A DNA stretch of 64,000 bases from Salinivibrio kushneri (GCF_027286325.1 NZ_CP114588.1:992001-1056000); one strand, 5' to 3'; positions 18,404 to 28,837 are shown, counted from the stretch's first letter. The notes: a model not told the origin generated them from the letters alone. Made by a program: numbers and translations.

Positions 18404-20692
18404 TTAGATCTTACATGCACCGCCGGCGCAATCGTCTTCAGCGGCTTGTGCCGCGGCTGATTCCGACTGACCATCGCTCGCGCCATCACGTGTGTTGTGA
18501 TAGTACAGGGTTTTAACCCCCAGTTTATACGCGGTGAGCAAATCTTTAAGCAGCTGGTTCATAGGAACTTTACCGCTTGCATGTCGGCTCGGATCATAAT
18601 TGGTGTTAGCAGAAATCGCTTGGTCGACGAATTTTTGCATGATACCGACTAGCTGTAAGTAACCTTCATTGCTGCCAATGTTCCAGAGCAGTTCGTAATT
18701 ATCTTTATACTTGTGATACTCAGGTACCACTTGTTTGAGAATGCCATCTTTTGACGCTTTCACTGAGACAAACCCACGCGGTGGCTCAATGCCGTTAGTG
18801 GCATTAGAGATTTGCGAAGAGGTCTCTGAGGGCATCAAGGCTGTCAGCGTTGAGTTACGCAAGCCATAGGTCTGGATGTCCTTACGCAAGGTTTCCCAGT
18901 CCAGATGTAATGGCTCATCACAAATCGCATCCAAGTCTTTCTTGTAGGTATCAATTGGCAGAATACCTTGCGAGTATGTGGTTTCATTAAAGGCAGGACA
19001 CGCGCCTTTTTCTTTTGCCAACTCGACCGACGCACGCAACAAGTGATACTGAATCGCTTCGAAAGTGCGGTGGGTGAGGCCATTCGCACTGCCATCCGAA
19101 TAACGGACACCGTGCTTGGCGAGATGATAGGCAAAGTTAATCACACCCACACCGAGTGTACGGCGGTTCATGGTTGCTTTTCGCGCGGCCGGCAATGGGT
19201 AGTCTTGATAATCCAATAGCGCATCCAAGGCACGAATGGTCAAGTCGGCCAGTTCACCCAGCTCGTCGAGTGATTCAAGTGCGCCGAGGTTAAAGGCTGA
19301 GAGAGTACACAGTGCAATTTCACCGTTCTCATCTTCAACATTGTTCAGTGGCTTGGTCGGCAGTGCGATCTCAAGGCACAGGTTAGACTGACGAATCGGG
19401 GCTACGGATGCGTCAAACGGGCTATGGGTATTACAGTGGTCAACATTTTGGATGTAGATCCGGCCGGTTGACGCGCGCTCTTGCATCATCAGCGAGAACA
19501 AATCGACGGCTTTTACCGTTTCGCGCTGGATAGAGTCGTCTGCTTCGTACTGCGTGTACAGGCGTTCAAACTCATCTTGATCTTCAAAAAAGGCATCGTA
19601 CAAGCCTGGTACATCCGACGGCGAGAACAAGGAAATGTTGCCACCTTTAAGCAAGCGGGTGTACATCAACTTATTAATTTGAACCCCGTAATCCATATGA
19701 CGCACACGGTTTTCTTCCACACCACGGTTGTTTTTCAATACCAGTAGTGATTCCACTTCGCGGTGCCAAATTGGATAGAATAAGGTCGCTGCGCCACCAC
19801 GAACGCCGCCCTGAGAGCAGCACTTCACCGCGGTTTGGAAATACTTATAAAACGGAATACAACCAGTATGGAACGCCTCACCGCCACGGATAGGGCTGCC
19901 TAAGGCGCGAATACGGCCTGCGTTAATACCAATACCTGCGCGTTGTGACACGTAGCGAACAATCGCGCTGGATGTGGCATTGATAGAATCTAAGCTGTCG
20001 TCACACTCAATCAATACACACGAGCTAAACTGGCGTGTTGGTGTGCGCACACCCGACATGATAGGCGTTGGCAGTGAGATCTTAAATTGCGAGGCAGCAT
20101 CATAAAAGCGACGGATATAGTCCAGGCGCGTCTCTTTCGGATATGATGCAAACAAGCACGCAGCAACCATCATGTACAAAAATTGCGCGCTCTCGTAAAT
20201 TTCACCGGTCACGCGGTTTTGTACCAGGTATTTACCTTCCAGCTGCTTCACCGCGGCGTACGAGAAGTTCATGTCGCGCCAGTGGTCTAGGTAGCTATCT
20301 AGGGTGTCGAGCTCTTCTTCGCTGTAGTCTTCCAAGATATGTTTATCATACTTGCCTTTCTCGACCATGTTTCTGACATGCTCAACCAGCTTAGGTGGCT
20401 CGAACTGGCCATAGGCTTTTTTACGTAAGTGGAAGACCGCCAAACGTGCCGCAAGATATTGATAATCTGGGCTTTCTTCGGAGATTAGATCGGCTGCAGC
20501 TTTGATGATTGTCTCGTGGATATCTTCCGTGCGCATGCCATCATAAAACTGGATGTGAGAGCGCATCTCAACCAGAGAAACAGAAACGTTTGAGAGGCCT
20601 TCGGCAGCCCAAGTCACTACGCGATGGATCTTGTCGAGGTTTAAGTTTTCTTTGCGTCCATCACGCTTTAATACGGTAATTTCTTGGTTCAT
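18404..20692 (-). CDS. nrdA: Ribonucleoside-diphosphate reductase class Ia, alpha subunit
   Basis: Catalytic subunit that reduces all four ribonucleoside diphosphates. The ATG at 20692 gives 762 residues (E. coli NrdA 761) beginning MNQEITVLKRDGRKENLNL; the N-terminal ATP cone (about 5-95) with overall activity site is complete. Active-site elements are visible in QFSSCVLIECDDSLDS, SNLCLEIALPT and ALCTLSAFNLG, and the redox-relay tail ends CAGGACKI. GGGA precedes the ATG by about ten bases; an in-frame start 30 bases further upstream is less likely. Upstream NrdR-like boxes suggest repression by the dATP/ATP sensor NrdR. Confidence 0.97.
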   Translation of the reverse strand: MNQEITVLKRDGRKENLNLDKIHRVVTWAAEGLSNVSVSLVEMRSHIQFYDGMRTEDIHETIIKAAADLISEESPDYQYLAARLAVFHLRKKAYGQFEPPKLVEHVRNMVEKGKYDKHILEDYSEEELDTLDSYLDHWRDMNFSYAAVKQLEGKYLVQNRVTGEIYESAQFLYMMVAACLFASYPKETRLDYIRRFYDAASQFKISLPTPIMSGVRTPTRQFSSCVLIECDDSLDSINATSSAIVRYVSQRAGIGINAGRIRALGSPIRGGEAFHTGCIPFYKYFQTAVKCCSQGGVRGGAATLFYPIWHREVESLLVLKNNRGVEENRVRHMDYGVQINKLMYTRLLKGGNISLFSPSDVPGLYDAFFEDQDEFERLYTQYEADDSIQRETVKAVDLFSLMMQERASTGRIYIQNVDHCNTHSPFDASVAPIRQSNLCLEIALPTKPLNNVEDENGEIALCTLSAFNLGALESLDELGELADLTIRALDALLDYQDYPLPAARKATMNRRTLGVGVINFAYHLAKHGVRYSDGSANGLTHRTFEAIQYHLLRASVELAKEKGACPAFNETTYSQGILPIDTYKKDLDAICDEPLHLDWETLRKDIQTYGLRNSTLTALMPSETSSQISNATNGIEPPRGFVSVKASKDGILKQVVPEYHKYKDNYELLWNIGSNEGYLQLVGIMQKFVDQAISANTNYDPSRHASGKVPMNQLLKDLLTAYKLGVKTLYYHNTRDGASDGQSESAAAQAAEDDCAGGACKI

Positions 20693-20799
20693 TTGTATGC
20701 TTTCCCAATATTCCCTTGCCAAACTGCTCTTTTTCGCAAGTTTTTATAAAATGCTGATGATTTTTTGGTCGGCCTCTATGCGGACATCTAGTCGCTTAT

Positions 20800-20850
20800 G
20801 CACTATATATAGGGGGCGATGTCCGAGTCGGTTACAAGATAGTGATATAA
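20800..20850 (-). promoter_or_regulatory. Tandem NrdR-like boxes upstream of nrdA
   Basis: GCACTATATATAGGGG (20800-20815) fits the NrdR box core (C, A/T, A, T, A, T, N, T, A/T, G), and a weaker copy ACAAGATAGTGA lies at 20834-20845. The equivalent positions are 32 bp apart, about three helical turns, the usual spacing of paired NrdR boxes. A third partial match (GATATCTTGG) lies near 20889-20898. The rest of the 396-bp gap upstream of nrdA shows AT-rich sequence but no gene. Confidence 0.5.
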
Positions 20851-21066
20851 CCTGCTTTTTGCAAGCCAGTCTTTGTTACGGTGGGTGTGGATATCTTGGG
20901 GATGTTATATCCAAAGTTAGTAATCACCAACCTAGTGACGCAAGGCCGACAAGATTAGTGAAAATTTCAATCACTGAAAGGTAAAAATCGGCAATAAAAA
21001 AAATTTATTTTGGTTGATCTCAGCGATGATCAGTGATCGTTTTTAACTGATTGAAAAGACAGCAAA

Positions 21067-21083
21067 CCCCACAAAATGTGGGG
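21067..21083 (-). terminator. Hairpin terminator after the HAD phosphatase gene
   Basis: Perfect stem CCCCACA/TGTGGGG with loop AAA directly after the reverse-strand stop; the T tract that follows is short and interrupted, so it is a moderate terminator. Confidence 0.7.
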
Positions 21084-21088
21084 TGTGA

Positions 21089-21745
21089 CTAGGATCCAAT
21101 AAAGGCGCTAAGCTGATCCGGTTTGGCGAAAATATGATCTGCTTCCCAATTGTGGACTAGGGTGAGATCCCCCGTATAACCCCATCCCGCAACAGCCGCA
21201 CCCATATTGGCGGCTCGAGCGGCTAATATATCGTTTTCAATGTCTCCAACGTACAGCCCCTGTTGTGGCACACAATTGAGGCTTTTCGCCGCTTCAAGCA
21301 GTGGCATCGGATGTGGTTTCGCATGCTCATAAGTATCGGCACCGACAATGACTTTCGCGCTTTGAAGGCGTGGGAAGAATGTCAGTAGTTGGTGGGTGAG
21401 CCCTTCGGGTTTATTGGTCACGATGCCCCAAGGGATGTGCAGCTGATCCAGCGTATCGAGCAGCGTGTCTATGCCATCGTAGAGCTGTGTGCCATGGCAT
21501 ATCGCTTCACCATAGTGGTGAAGAAAACGTGCACGCAAGGCGATGGGATCTTGATATTGCGCTTGCTCACCGAACCCGGCGGTTAAGAGGCCCCGCGCAC
21601 CAAAGCTGGTGTGGGTATAAATCTGTTCACGGGTTAACGGAGGCAAGTCAAATTCGGCCAGGACACGATTGGCCGCCTCACCCATATCGGGCGCGGTGTC
21701 AAGCAATGTGCCATCTAAATCAAACAAAACTGTTGATGGGGTCAT
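21089..21745 (-). CDS. HAD-IA phosphatase, Gph/MupP type
   Basis: 218-residue haloacid dehalogenase superfamily phosphatase. Motif I is FDLDGTLLDTAPD at residues 8-20, motif II ends in VTNKPEG near 109-115, and motifs III/IV appear as KPHPMPLLEAA and YVGDIENDILAARAA. Such genes directly after ubiG are called phosphoglycolate phosphatase (Gph) or, in pseudomonads, N-acetylmuramic acid 6-phosphate phosphatase (MupP); the sequence alone does not decide. AAGGAG precedes the ATG. It follows ubiG by 23 bp, a clear operon. Confidence 0.85.
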   Translation of the reverse strand: MTPSTVLFDLDGTLLDTAPDMGEAANRVLAEFDLPPLTREQIYTHTSFGARGLLTAGFGEQAQYQDPIALRARFLHHYGEAICHGTQLYDGIDTLLDTLDQLHIPWGIVTNKPEGLTHQLLTFFPRLQSAKVIVGADTYEHAKPHPMPLLEAAKSLNCVPQQGLYVGDIENDILAARAANMGAAVAGWGYTGDLTLVHNWEADHIFAKPDQLSAFIGS

Positions 21746-21768
21746 GCTAGCGAGCTCCTTCGTGTCGA

Positions 21769-22479
21769 CTAGGGCGCGACTGTGTGAACCAGGTAATTCA
21801 CATCGACATTGGCGTTAGAGAGTTTGTAGGTATCAAACACCGGGTTGTAGTGTAGCCCAGTCATATCTTTTGCTGTCAATGTCGTGGCATCAATCATGTT
21901 CATCAGTTCTGAGGGGCGAATAAACTTATGATGCTCGTGCGTGCCTTTTGGGACGAGCTTGAGAATATGCTCGGCGCCTACAATCGCAAACAGCCAAGAT
22001 TTAGCATTGCGGTTAAGTGTTGAGAAAAAAACATGGCCACCCGGTTTGACCATCTGTGCACAGGCTTGAATCACTGAGGCAGGTTCAGGCACGTGTTCCA
22101 GCATTTCCATACAAGTGACAACGTCATATTGCTGTGCATAGTTGCTGGCATGTTCTTCAGCGGTCGATTGGATATACTGTACATCGACACCCGCTTCAAG
22201 GGCATGGAGACGCGCGACAGTCAAGGGCTCTTTGCCCATATCCAAGCCGGTGACCTCTGCGCCTTCTTGCGCCATGCTTTCCGCTAAGATGCCGCCGCCA
22301 CACCCAACATCAAGGACCTTTTTGCCGAATAACCCGCCTGCTTTGTCCAAAACATAATCGAGGCGTAATGGGTTGATTTGATGCAAAGGTTTAAATTCAC
22401 CCTCTAAATCCCACCAACGCGAGGCCATATCCTCGAATTTTTGAATTTCTGCCGGATCGACATTGGGTACTTGGCTCAT
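21769..22479 (-). CDS. ubiG: Ubiquinone biosynthesis O-methyltransferase
   Basis: SAM-dependent enzyme that performs both O-methylation steps of ubiquinone synthesis. The 236-residue protein starts [24 protein letters not shown], typical of UbiG, with SAM motif [17 protein letters not shown] near 55-70 and [10 protein letters not shown] near 120-129. AAGGAAG lies upstream of the ATG. It diverges from gyrA, as in E. coli, across a 633-bp gap to the gyrA ATG that here holds a small peptide gene. Confidence 0.96.
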   Translation of the reverse strand: MSQVPNVDPAEIQKFEDMASRWWDLEGEFKPLHQINPLRLDYVLDKAGGLFGKKVLDVGCGGGILAESMAQEGAEVTGLDMGKEPLTVARLHALEAGVDVQYIQSTAEEHASNYAQQYDVVTCMEMLEHVPEPASVIQACAQMVKPGGHVFFSTLNRNAKSWLFAIVGAEHILKLVPKGTHEHHKFIRPSELMNMIDATTLTAKDMTGLHYNPVFDTYKLSNANVDVNYLVHTVAP

Positions 22480-22624
22480 AACTGCAGCTTCCTTATCGGT
22501 TTTGCTGCATTATAACGAAATCTAACACGATAAAAAGAAGCCGTGCTTCTCGCGGGGCGGCTGGGTGGCATGAATGAGGATCGGCTGCGCTGAGTGAGGT
22601 GGAACGTATAGAGGTAAAGAAATA

Positions 22625-22649
22625 GCACGACGGCCAGCCACCGCCGTGC
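22625..22649 (-). terminator. Terminator after the small membrane peptide gene
   Basis: On the minus strand GCACGGCGG pairs with CCGTCGTGC (one G-U pair) across a seven-base loop, followed by TATTTCTTT. It lies 14 bp after the stop of the small gene at 22664. Confidence 0.7.
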
Positions 22650-22663
22650 CTAGGACGATACCA

Positions 22664-22765
22664 TTAAGATGCGGTTAAAATGGCACTGGCCGCTATCATA
22701 CCAGCCAAAATGTATTTACCTACGATTAGGCAGGCACCAATGGCGTTGACGATACGAGTGAGCAT
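22664..22765 (-). CDS. 33-residue hydrophobic peptide, unknown function
   Basis: Short gene between ubiG and gyrA. ATG at 22765 is preceded by GAGGAGG, one of the strongest ribosome sites in the window, seven bases upstream, and the frame ends with TAA at 22664 just before a hairpin terminator. The peptide begins MLTRIVNAIGACLIVGKY and continues with a hydrophobic Ala/Ile-rich half, giving one transmembrane helix at about 8-31 with Arg4 near the N-terminus and Lys17 in the middle. It resembles in style the small single-helix membrane proteins and type I toxin peptides, but I recognise no family. A CCCCC/GGGGG hairpin at 22794-22809 lies in its presumed leader. Confidence 0.65.
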   Translation of the reverse strand: MLTRIVNAIGACLIVGKYILAGMIAASAILTAS

Positions 22766-22906
22766 AAAGCCTCCTCTTTTATATCAAGGCTTACCCCCAG
22801 AAAAGGGGGAAAGCGCAGTCACCTTTAAGTATGGCTGATATCGCCAGTTTTGCGTAAGAAAGTGATCTTGAGTCCAAGTTAGGTTAAGGATCCTTTTTTC
22901 GCGCTC

Positions 22907-22968
22907 AGCCACCTTGTGGGCTTATCTAGCAAAAAAATCGTAGTCAGGTACGGAAGTGGTGGCTTTTT
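22907..22968 (+). other. Structured, terminator-like element upstream of gyrA
   Basis: AGCCACC (22907-22913) pairs with GGTGGCT (22958-22964), which runs into five T residues; inside the 44-base loop a smaller CCACCTTGTGG-type hairpin is possible. The arrangement could be a leader attenuator or the end of a short plus-strand transcript before the gyrA promoter. The remaining sequence to the gyrA start shows no gene. Confidence 0.3.
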
Positions 22969-23112
22969 GTCCGTGTAGACGCGCTCAGAGCGTTTGCTAA
23001 CGAGATCCGTGATACATCTTAGCCATATTCACGTGTCTCGAGAGAGGGTTTGTGTTATTCTCCGTGGTCACGTATTTGAATACGCAAACATTATTTGAGG
23101 GATGTTGGCTCC

Positions 23113-25788
23113 ATGAGCGATCTTGCTAAAGAGATCACGCCAGTCAATATCGAAGAGGAGCTGAAAAGCTCGTATCTCGACTATGCAATGTCCGTCATTG
23201 TTGGCCGAGCTCTTCCTGACGTGCGTGATGGCCTAAAGCCAGTACACCGCCGCGTATTATTCGCGATGAACGTACTTGGCAACGACTGGAACAAGCCATA
23301 TAAGAAATCGGCCCGTGTGGTCGGCGATGTAATCGGTAAGTATCACCCCCATGGTGATAGTGCGGTATACGACACCATAGTGCGTATGGCGCAGCCGTTC
23401 TCACTGCGCTACATGTTGGTAGATGGCCAAGGTAACTTCGGCTCTATCGACGGTGACTCAGCGGCGGCAATGCGTTATACCGAAGTGCGCATGGCGAAAA
23501 TCGCCCATGAACTGCTTGCCGATCTCGACAAAGAAACCGTGGATTATGTGCCGAACTATGACGGTACTGAACAAATCCCGGACGTATTGCCAACGCGTGT
23601 TCCCAACCTGCTGGTTAATGGCGGCTCCGGGATTGCGGTCGGGATGGCAACCAACATCCCACCTCACAATCTCAACGAAGTTGTTAACGGGTGCCTGGCT
23701 TATATCGAGAATGAAGACATCACGATCGATGAGCTGATGGAGTATATCCCAGGCCCAGACTTCCCAACCGCGGCAATGATCAATGGCCGTAAAGGGATAG
23801 AAGACGCTTACAAAACGGGCCGTGGTAAGATCTACTTGCGTGCCAAAGCGGATATCGAAACCGACAAAAATGGTAAAGAGACCATTGTTGTCAACGAGAT
23901 CCCTTACCAAGTCAACAAAGCGCGCTTGATTGAAAAGATCGCCGAACTGGTTAAAGACAAAAAAATTGATGGTATTTCCGCGCTGCGTGATGAGTCTGAT
24001 AAAGAGGGCATGCGGATTGTCATCGAGTGTCGACGAGATGCGGTGGCTGAGGTGGTACTTAACAACCTCTATGCGCAAACTCAATTGCAGACGTCATTCG
24101 GCATTAATATGGTGGCGCTGGATAACAACCAGCCAAAACTCTTTAATCTAAAAGGGATGCTTGAGTGCTTCGTTAACCACCGCCGTGAAGTGGTTACACG
24201 TCGTACCGTGTACGAGTTGCGTAAAGCGCGCGACCGTGCCCATATCCTCGAAGGCTTGGCGGTTGCACTGGCCAACATTGATGAAGTGATTGAGCTCATT
24301 CGTCAAGCGCCGACACCTGCCGTGGCCAAGCAAGAGCTACAGGATCAAGGCTGGGGGCTGGGGGGTGTGTCCGCCATGCTCGAAGCTGTCGGTGGCGAAA
24401 ACGCGCGCCCCGAATGGTTGGCACCGGAGTTTGGTGCCCGTGACGATGGCTCGTACTATCTGACCGAGCAGCAAGCACAAGCGATTCTCGATTTACGCTT
24501 GCACAAGCTTACTGGGCTTGAGCATGAGAAAATCTTGGATGAGTACAAGGGCTTACTCGATCAAATTGCTGAACTGCTACATATTCTAGCGAGCACCGAA
24601 CGTCTCATGGAAGTGATCCGTGAAGAGCTCGAAGCCGTCCGTGATGGTTTTGGCGACAAGCGTCTCACCGAAATCACTGCCGCGAGTGCAGACATTGATA
24701 TTGAAGATCTTATCAATGAAGAAGATGTGGTCGTGACCTGGTCACACGATGGTTACGTCAAGTATCAGGTATTGAGTGACTACGAAGCGCAGCGCCGTGG
24801 TGGTAAGGGTAAATCAGCCACGCGGATGAAGGATGAAGACTTCATTGAGCGACTGCTGGTCGCGAACACCCATGACACAATACTGTGCTTCTCGACGCGC
24901 GGACGTATGTACTGGCTGAAAGTCTATCAGCTGCCGCATGCATCGCGTAATGCGCGCGGTAAGCCAATTGTCAATCTACTCCCGCTGGAAGAAGATGAGC
25001 GTATTACCGCGATCTTGCCAGTACGTGAGTATGAAGAAGACAAATACGTCTTTATGGCCACGGCTCATGGTACAGTGAAGAAAACACCACTGACTGACTT
25101 TAGTCGTCCACGGAGCGCCGGGATCATTGCAGTGAACTTGCGCGACGGCGATAGCCTAATTGGTGCGCAGCTCACTGACGATAGCAGTGAAGTGATGCTG
25201 TTCTCGCAATTCGGTAAAGTGGTGCGTTTCCTTGCATCCAATGACACCGTCCGTGCAATGGGTCGTACTGCCGCGGGGGTACGAGGCATTCAGCTGGCTG
25301 AAAACGATGAGGTCGTTTCGTTGATTGTTCCGCAAGAGAATGCGGAAATCTTGACCGTGACTGAGAACGGCTTTGGTAAGCGTACTGCGTTGGCTGAATA
25401 TCCAACCAAGAGTCGCGCCACCAAAGGGGTGGTCTCAATCAAAGTGTCTGAGCGTAACGGCGATGTTGTCAGTGCCATCCAGGTGTGTGAAGGCGATGAG
25501 CTGATGATGATCACCAATGCGGGTACCTTGGTACGTACGCGTGCGGAAGAGGTCAGCCAGGTGAGTCGTAATACCCAAGGTGTGCGCCTGATCCGCGTCA
25601 GTGATGACGAGAAAGTAGTAGGCTTGCAGCGTATCGAGGAGCCTGACGAAGACGAGATGGAAGCCTTGGCTAATGAGGCCGGGACAACCACTCAGTCTGA
25701 AGGCAGCGAGGCGTCCACGACGGCCGATGATCACGACAGCGATGCGCAAGAGCAGCCGCCAGAGTCGGATGATGATCAAAACGGGTAA
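23113..25788 (+). CDS. gyrA: DNA gyrase subunit A
   Basis: Breakage-reunion subunit of gyrase. The ATG at 23113 gives 891 residues starting [20 protein letters not shown]; an upstream in-frame start adding six residues is not supported. The catalytic tyrosine is Y122 ([10 protein letters not shown]). The quinolone-resistance region reads [13 protein letters not shown] with S83 and D87, the susceptible residues. The C-terminal pinwheel carries the GyrA box QRRGGKG at 560-566, and the protein ends in a long acidic tail (about 840-891, rich in Glu and Asp) as in Vibrio GyrA. GAGGG lies about ten bases before the ATG. A strong terminator follows. Confidence 0.98.
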   Translation: MSDLAKEITPVNIEEELKSSYLDYAMSVIVGRALPDVRDGLKPVHRRVLFAMNVLGNDWNKPYKKSARVVGDVIGKYHPHGDSAVYDTIVRMAQPFSLRYMLVDGQGNFGSIDGDSAAAMRYTEVRMAKIAHELLADLDKETVDYVPNYDGTEQIPDVLPTRVPNLLVNGGSGIAVGMATNIPPHNLNEVVNGCLAYIENEDITIDELMEYIPGPDFPTAAMINGRKGIEDAYKTGRGKIYLRAKADIETDKNGKETIVVNEIPYQVNKARLIEKIAELVKDKKIDGISALRDESDKEGMRIVIECRRDAVAEVVLNNLYAQTQLQTSFGINMVALDNNQPKLFNLKGMLECFVNHRREVVTRRTVYELRKARDRAHILEGLAVALANIDEVIELIRQAPTPAVAKQELQDQGWGLGGVSAMLEAVGGENARPEWLAPEFGARDDGSYYLTEQQAQAILDLRLHKLTGLEHEKILDEYKGLLDQIAELLHILASTERLMEVIREELEAVRDGFGDKRLTEITAASADIDIEDLINEEDVVVTWSHDGYVKYQVLSDYEAQRRGGKGKSATRMKDEDFIERLLVANTHDTILCFSTRGRMYWLKVYQLPHASRNARGKPIVNLLPLEEDERITAILPVREYEEDKYVFMATAHGTVKKTPLTDFSRPRSAGIIAVNLRDGDSLIGAQLTDDSSEVMLFSQFGKVVRFLASNDTVRAMGRTAAGVRGIQLAENDEVVSLIVPQENAEILTVTENGFGKRTALAEYPTKSRATKGVVSIKVSERNGDVVSAIQVCEGDELMMITNAGTLVRTRAEEVSQVSRNTQGVRLIRVSDDEKVVGLQRIEEPDEDEMEALANEAGTTTQSEGSEASTTADDHDSDAQEQPPESDDDQNG

Positions 25789-25810
25789 CGTGTCGCTGAG
25801 ATAACGTTTT

Positions 25811-25838
25811 AAGGGTGCAGTGAACTGCACCCTTTTTT
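25811..25838 (+). terminator. Rho-independent terminator after gyrA
   Basis: Perfect ten-base stem AAGGGTGCAG/CTGCACCCTT with TGAA tetraloop and six T residues. Confidence 0.95.
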
Positions 25839-26003
25839 AATGCCTATTGTCAGGAGTGATGATGGAAATTGTGTTCGGAACTGCGTTGGCGCTTTCAAAT
25901 TACTCGCGAAACGTGTTAAATCAATCACACGCCTTTTAAAACAGAGAAACCATTGCGACTTTCGACGCCGCAAGTGATAAATAAGCAGGAGCCCCTCCCC
26001 AAC

Positions 26004-27086
26004 ATGGATAAGGTATATAATTTCTCCGCAGGCCCCGCGATGTTGCCACGCGAGGTGATGCTAAAAGCACAAAAAGAATTGATGAACTGGCAAGACTTTG
26101 GTACCTCGGTGATGGAAGTGTCGCATCGCAGCCAAGCGTTCTTAGCCGTTGCCCGTCAGTCAGAGCAAGATTTGCGCGAACTACTGGTGATCCCCGACAA
26201 CTACCATATTCTTTTTTGTCAGGGAGGCGCGCGAGCGCAGTTCGCAGCGGTACCCATGAACCTAATGGGTAACCACACTATCGCCGATTATGTCGATGGT
26301 GGCTATTGGGCCGAAAGTGCCGTCAAAGAAGCTAAACGCTATTGCACGCCCAATGTTATCAATGTTCGCCGTGAGCGAGAGGGCAAGCGTGCTATCTCGC
26401 CAGCCAAAGACTGGTTACTCAGTGATGATGCGGCGTATGTTCATTTCTGCCCAAATGAGACCATTGATGGTATTGAAATCAATGATCTGCCTGAGACCAA
26501 TAAACCCATTGTCGCGGACATGTCCTCAACCATCTTGTCACGTCCGATTGATGTGTCTAAATATGGTGTGATTTACGCTGGTGCGCAAAAGAACATCGGT
26601 CCGGCAGGGCTGACCCTGGTGATTGTACGTGATGATTTATTGGGACTGGCGCGAGACGTGCTTCCCAGCGTGCTTAACTATAAGGTGTTGGCAGACAAAG
26701 ACTCGATGTTCAACACGCCGCCGACTTTTGCCTGGTATCTGGCTGCCGAAGTCTTTAAATGGCTGAAAAAACAAGGTGGAATTGAGGCGATTTATGCGCG
26801 CAATCAACAAAAGGCGGCGCTACTTTATCAAGCCATCGATCAATCGAGCTTATACCGCAATGACATTCACCAAGACAATCGTTCACTGATGAATGTACCG
26901 TTTCAATTGGCAAACAGCGAGTTAGATGAGACTTTCCTCGCCGAAGCCATGGAACAAGGCCTACATGCGCTGAAAGGCCACAGAGATGTAGGCGGTATGC
27001 GTGCCTCTATCTACAACGCCATGCCCCTTGAGGGCGTTCAAGCCTTGGTCGACTTTATGGCCAAGTTTGAAAAGAAATACGGCTAA
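26004..27086 (+). CDS. serC: Phosphoserine aminotransferase
   Basis: PLP enzyme of serine synthesis, also used for pyridoxal phosphate synthesis. The ATG at 26004 gives 360 residues beginning [15 protein letters not shown], matching the family; an upstream TTG would add 17 unrelated residues. The PLP lysine sits in [16 protein letters not shown], and [12 protein letters not shown] and [10 protein letters not shown] are diagnostic. AGGAG lies twelve bases before the ATG, a long spacing. In E. coli serC and aroA form an operon; here they are separated by 266 bp containing a terminator, so coupling is reduced. Confidence 0.96.
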   Translation: MDKVYNFSAGPAMLPREVMLKAQKELMNWQDFGTSVMEVSHRSQAFLAVARQSEQDLRELLVIPDNYHILFCQGGARAQFAAVPMNLMGNHTIADYVDGGYWAESAVKEAKRYCTPNVINVRREREGKRAISPAKDWLLSDDAAYVHFCPNETIDGIEINDLPETNKPIVADMSSTILSRPIDVSKYGVIYAGAQKNIGPAGLTLVIVRDDLLGLARDVLPSVLNYKVLADKDSMFNTPPTFAWYLAAEVFKWLKKQGGIEAIYARNQQKAALLYQAIDQSSLYRNDIHQDNRSLMNVPFQLANSELDETFLAEAMEQGLHALKGHRDVGGMRASIYNAMPLEGVQALVDFMAKFEKKYG

Positions 27087-27153
27087 CAAGGGGGCGCGGC
27101 AGTCAAGCTAGGCTGCTGCGTTAAGGTGCCACAGGGGTGACCTTCGCAAATCA

Positions 27154-27213
27154 TTGGCGTTTGTTGCCATCTCTTGGTGTTACCTGCCATCACTTGGCGT
27201 TATCTGGCAATAC
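27154..27213. repeat. Three tandem 20-bp operator-like repeats between serC and aroA
   Basis: Units start at 27154, 27174 and 27194: TTGGCGTTTGTTGCCATCTC, TTGGTGTTACCTGCCATCAC and TTGGCGTTATCTGGCAATAC. Each unit is itself a near-palindrome of the form TGGC-N7-GCCA. The exact 20-bp period would place successive sites on nearly the same DNA face. Confidence 0.7.
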
Positions 27214-27231
27214 GTCGAGCGCAAAACCAAG

Positions 27232-27259
27232 CCGCTTCTCCACGGGGAAGCGGTTTTTT
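27232..27259 (+). terminator. Rho-independent terminator between serC and aroA
   Basis: Stem CCGCTTCTCC/GGGGAAGCGG (one G-U pair) followed by six T residues. It separates serC from aroA. Confidence 0.88.
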
Positions 27260-27352
27260 ATTTGAGCGGCGAGAATGACAAAAATAATAATTGTGAGGTT
27301 ACCGGTATTTTGGTTACTCTGGGGACACTAAGCATCACGGATATAAACCAGA

Positions 27353-28639
27353 ATGGAGCAACTGACACTTTCCCCGATTTCTCATGTAAACGGACACATT
27401 AATCTTCCCGGCTCTAAAAGTGTGTCTAACCGCGCGCTGTTGCTTGCCGCGTTAGCCTCAGGCACCACCCGATTAACCAACTTACTGGATAGTGACGACG
27501 TGCGGCATATGCTCAATGCGTTTACCGAGTTGGGGGTCGACTATCAATTGTCCAGCGATCGCACCGAGTGTGTGCTGCAAGGGCTGGGACAACCGTTTAA
27601 TACCGCTGAGGCGACCACGCTCTTTCTCGGCAATGCGGGCACAGCGATGCGACCATTAACGGCTGCATTGTGCCTCGGTGAGGGTGACGTGACCCTGACA
27701 GGTGAGCCGAGAATGAAAGAGCGTCCCATAGGCCACCTGGTCGAGGCTCTCAATGCGATTGGCGCTGATATCCAATATCTCGAGACTGAAGGCTACCCGC
27801 CACTACGCATCCATGGCACCGGCTTGGCGGGGGGAGATGTCAGCATTGATGGTAGCATCTCCAGTCAGTTTTTAACCGCACTACTGATGGCCGCGCCATT
27901 TGCGGAGCAAGAAACCCGGATCACCATTAAAGGGGATCTCGTTTCTAAACCTTACATCGATATTACCCTGGCAATCATGGCGCAATTTGGTGTTGAGGTA
28001 CAAAATGATCATTACCAAGCGTTTGTGATCCCTGCCGGGCAGCGTTACCAATCGCCAGGTCACTTCATGGTAGAAGGCGATGCGTCATCGGCCTCTTACT
28101 TTCTCGCGGCGGCCGCGATTAAGGGCGGTGAAGTCAAAGTGACGGGCATCGGGCGTCATAGTGTGCAAGGTGATATCCAGTTTGCCGATGCACTTGCAGC
28201 GATGGGCGCTGAGATTGAGTGGGGCGATGATTATGTGCTTGCCCGTCGAAAGACGCTTAAAGGCGTCGACATGGACTTTAATCATATTCCCGATGCCGCG
28301 ATGACCATCGGTGTGGCCGCTTTGTTTGCCGAGGGACCCACTTGGATACGTAACGTGTACAATTGGCGGGTGAAAGAAACCGATCGCCTGTATGCGATGG
28401 CCACCGAGCTTAAAAAAGTGGGTGCTGTGGTTGAAGAGGGTGAAGACTATTTATACGTCGAGCCACCAAAGCAGTTGCAACACGCGGCCATCGACACCTA
28501 TGACGATCACCGAATGGCGATGTGCTTCTCGCTAGTGGCGTTAAGTGACACTCCCGTCACTATCAATGACCCAGGCTGCACCTCAAAAACCTTCCCGGAC
28601 TACTTCGATAAGCTGGCCGCGATCAGCACCGCTGAATAA
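27353..28639 (+). CDS. aroA: 3-phosphoshikimate 1-carboxyvinyltransferase (EPSP synthase)
   Basis: Sixth step of the shikimate pathway, joining shikimate 3-phosphate and phosphoenolpyruvate. 428 residues beginning [34 protein letters not shown] at 90-101 contains G96, T97 and P101, the class I glyphosate-sensitive residues. Further conserved stretches are [14 protein letters not shown] and the C-terminal [11 protein letters not shown] and [13 protein letters not shown]. No clear ribosome site precedes the ATG. The upstream terminator implies its own promoter between 27260 and 27352, though no strong one was recognised. cmk follows, as in enterobacteria. Confidence 0.96.
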   Translation: MEQLTLSPISHVNGHINLPGSKSVSNRALLLAALASGTTRLTNLLDSDDVRHMLNAFTELGVDYQLSSDRTECVLQGLGQPFNTAEATTLFLGNAGTAMRPLTAALCLGEGDVTLTGEPRMKERPIGHLVEALNAIGADIQYLETEGYPPLRIHGTGLAGGDVSIDGSISSQFLTALLMAAPFAEQETRITIKGDLVSKPYIDITLAIMAQFGVEVQNDHYQAFVIPAGQRYQSPGHFMVEGDASSASYFLAAAAIKGGEVKVTGIGRHSVQGDIQFADALAAMGAEIEWGDDYVLARRKTLKGVDMDFNHIPDAAMTIGVAALFAEGPTWIRNVYNWRVKETDRLYAMATELKKVGAVVEEGEDYLYVEPPKQLQHAAIDTYDDHRMAMCFSLVALSDTPVTINDPGCTSKTFPDYFDKLAAISTAE

Positions 28640-28652
28640 TCAGTTTGCGCAA

Positions 28653-28683
28653 CATTGCTGCTGATATCGACGCAGCAGCAATG
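28653..28683 (+). terminator. Hairpin after aroA
   Basis: Perfect eleven-base stem CATTGCTGCTG/CAGCAGCAATG with a nine-base loop. The following ATTTCC is a poor T tract, so it may be a processing or attenuating hairpin. A TATACT hexamer at 28704-28709 could be the -10 of cmk. Confidence 0.6.
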
Positions 28684-28837
28684 ATTTCCTCCCATATTTC
28701 TTCTATACTATGCGCCGATTTATCGGCGGTTTGTTGGGCAAAAGGCGACAGTGCTGCGCCAGGCTCGTCAAACCCGCTTTAAGCCTCACGCTAATAGACC
28801 AGCGAATTGAGCGAAGTAGACGAACGTGGAGAAATTT

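Noticed and set aside
27154..27402. 82-codon open frame between serC and aroA
   Set aside because: It runs through the tandem repeats and a strong terminator, overlaps the aroA start, and has no convincing start signal.
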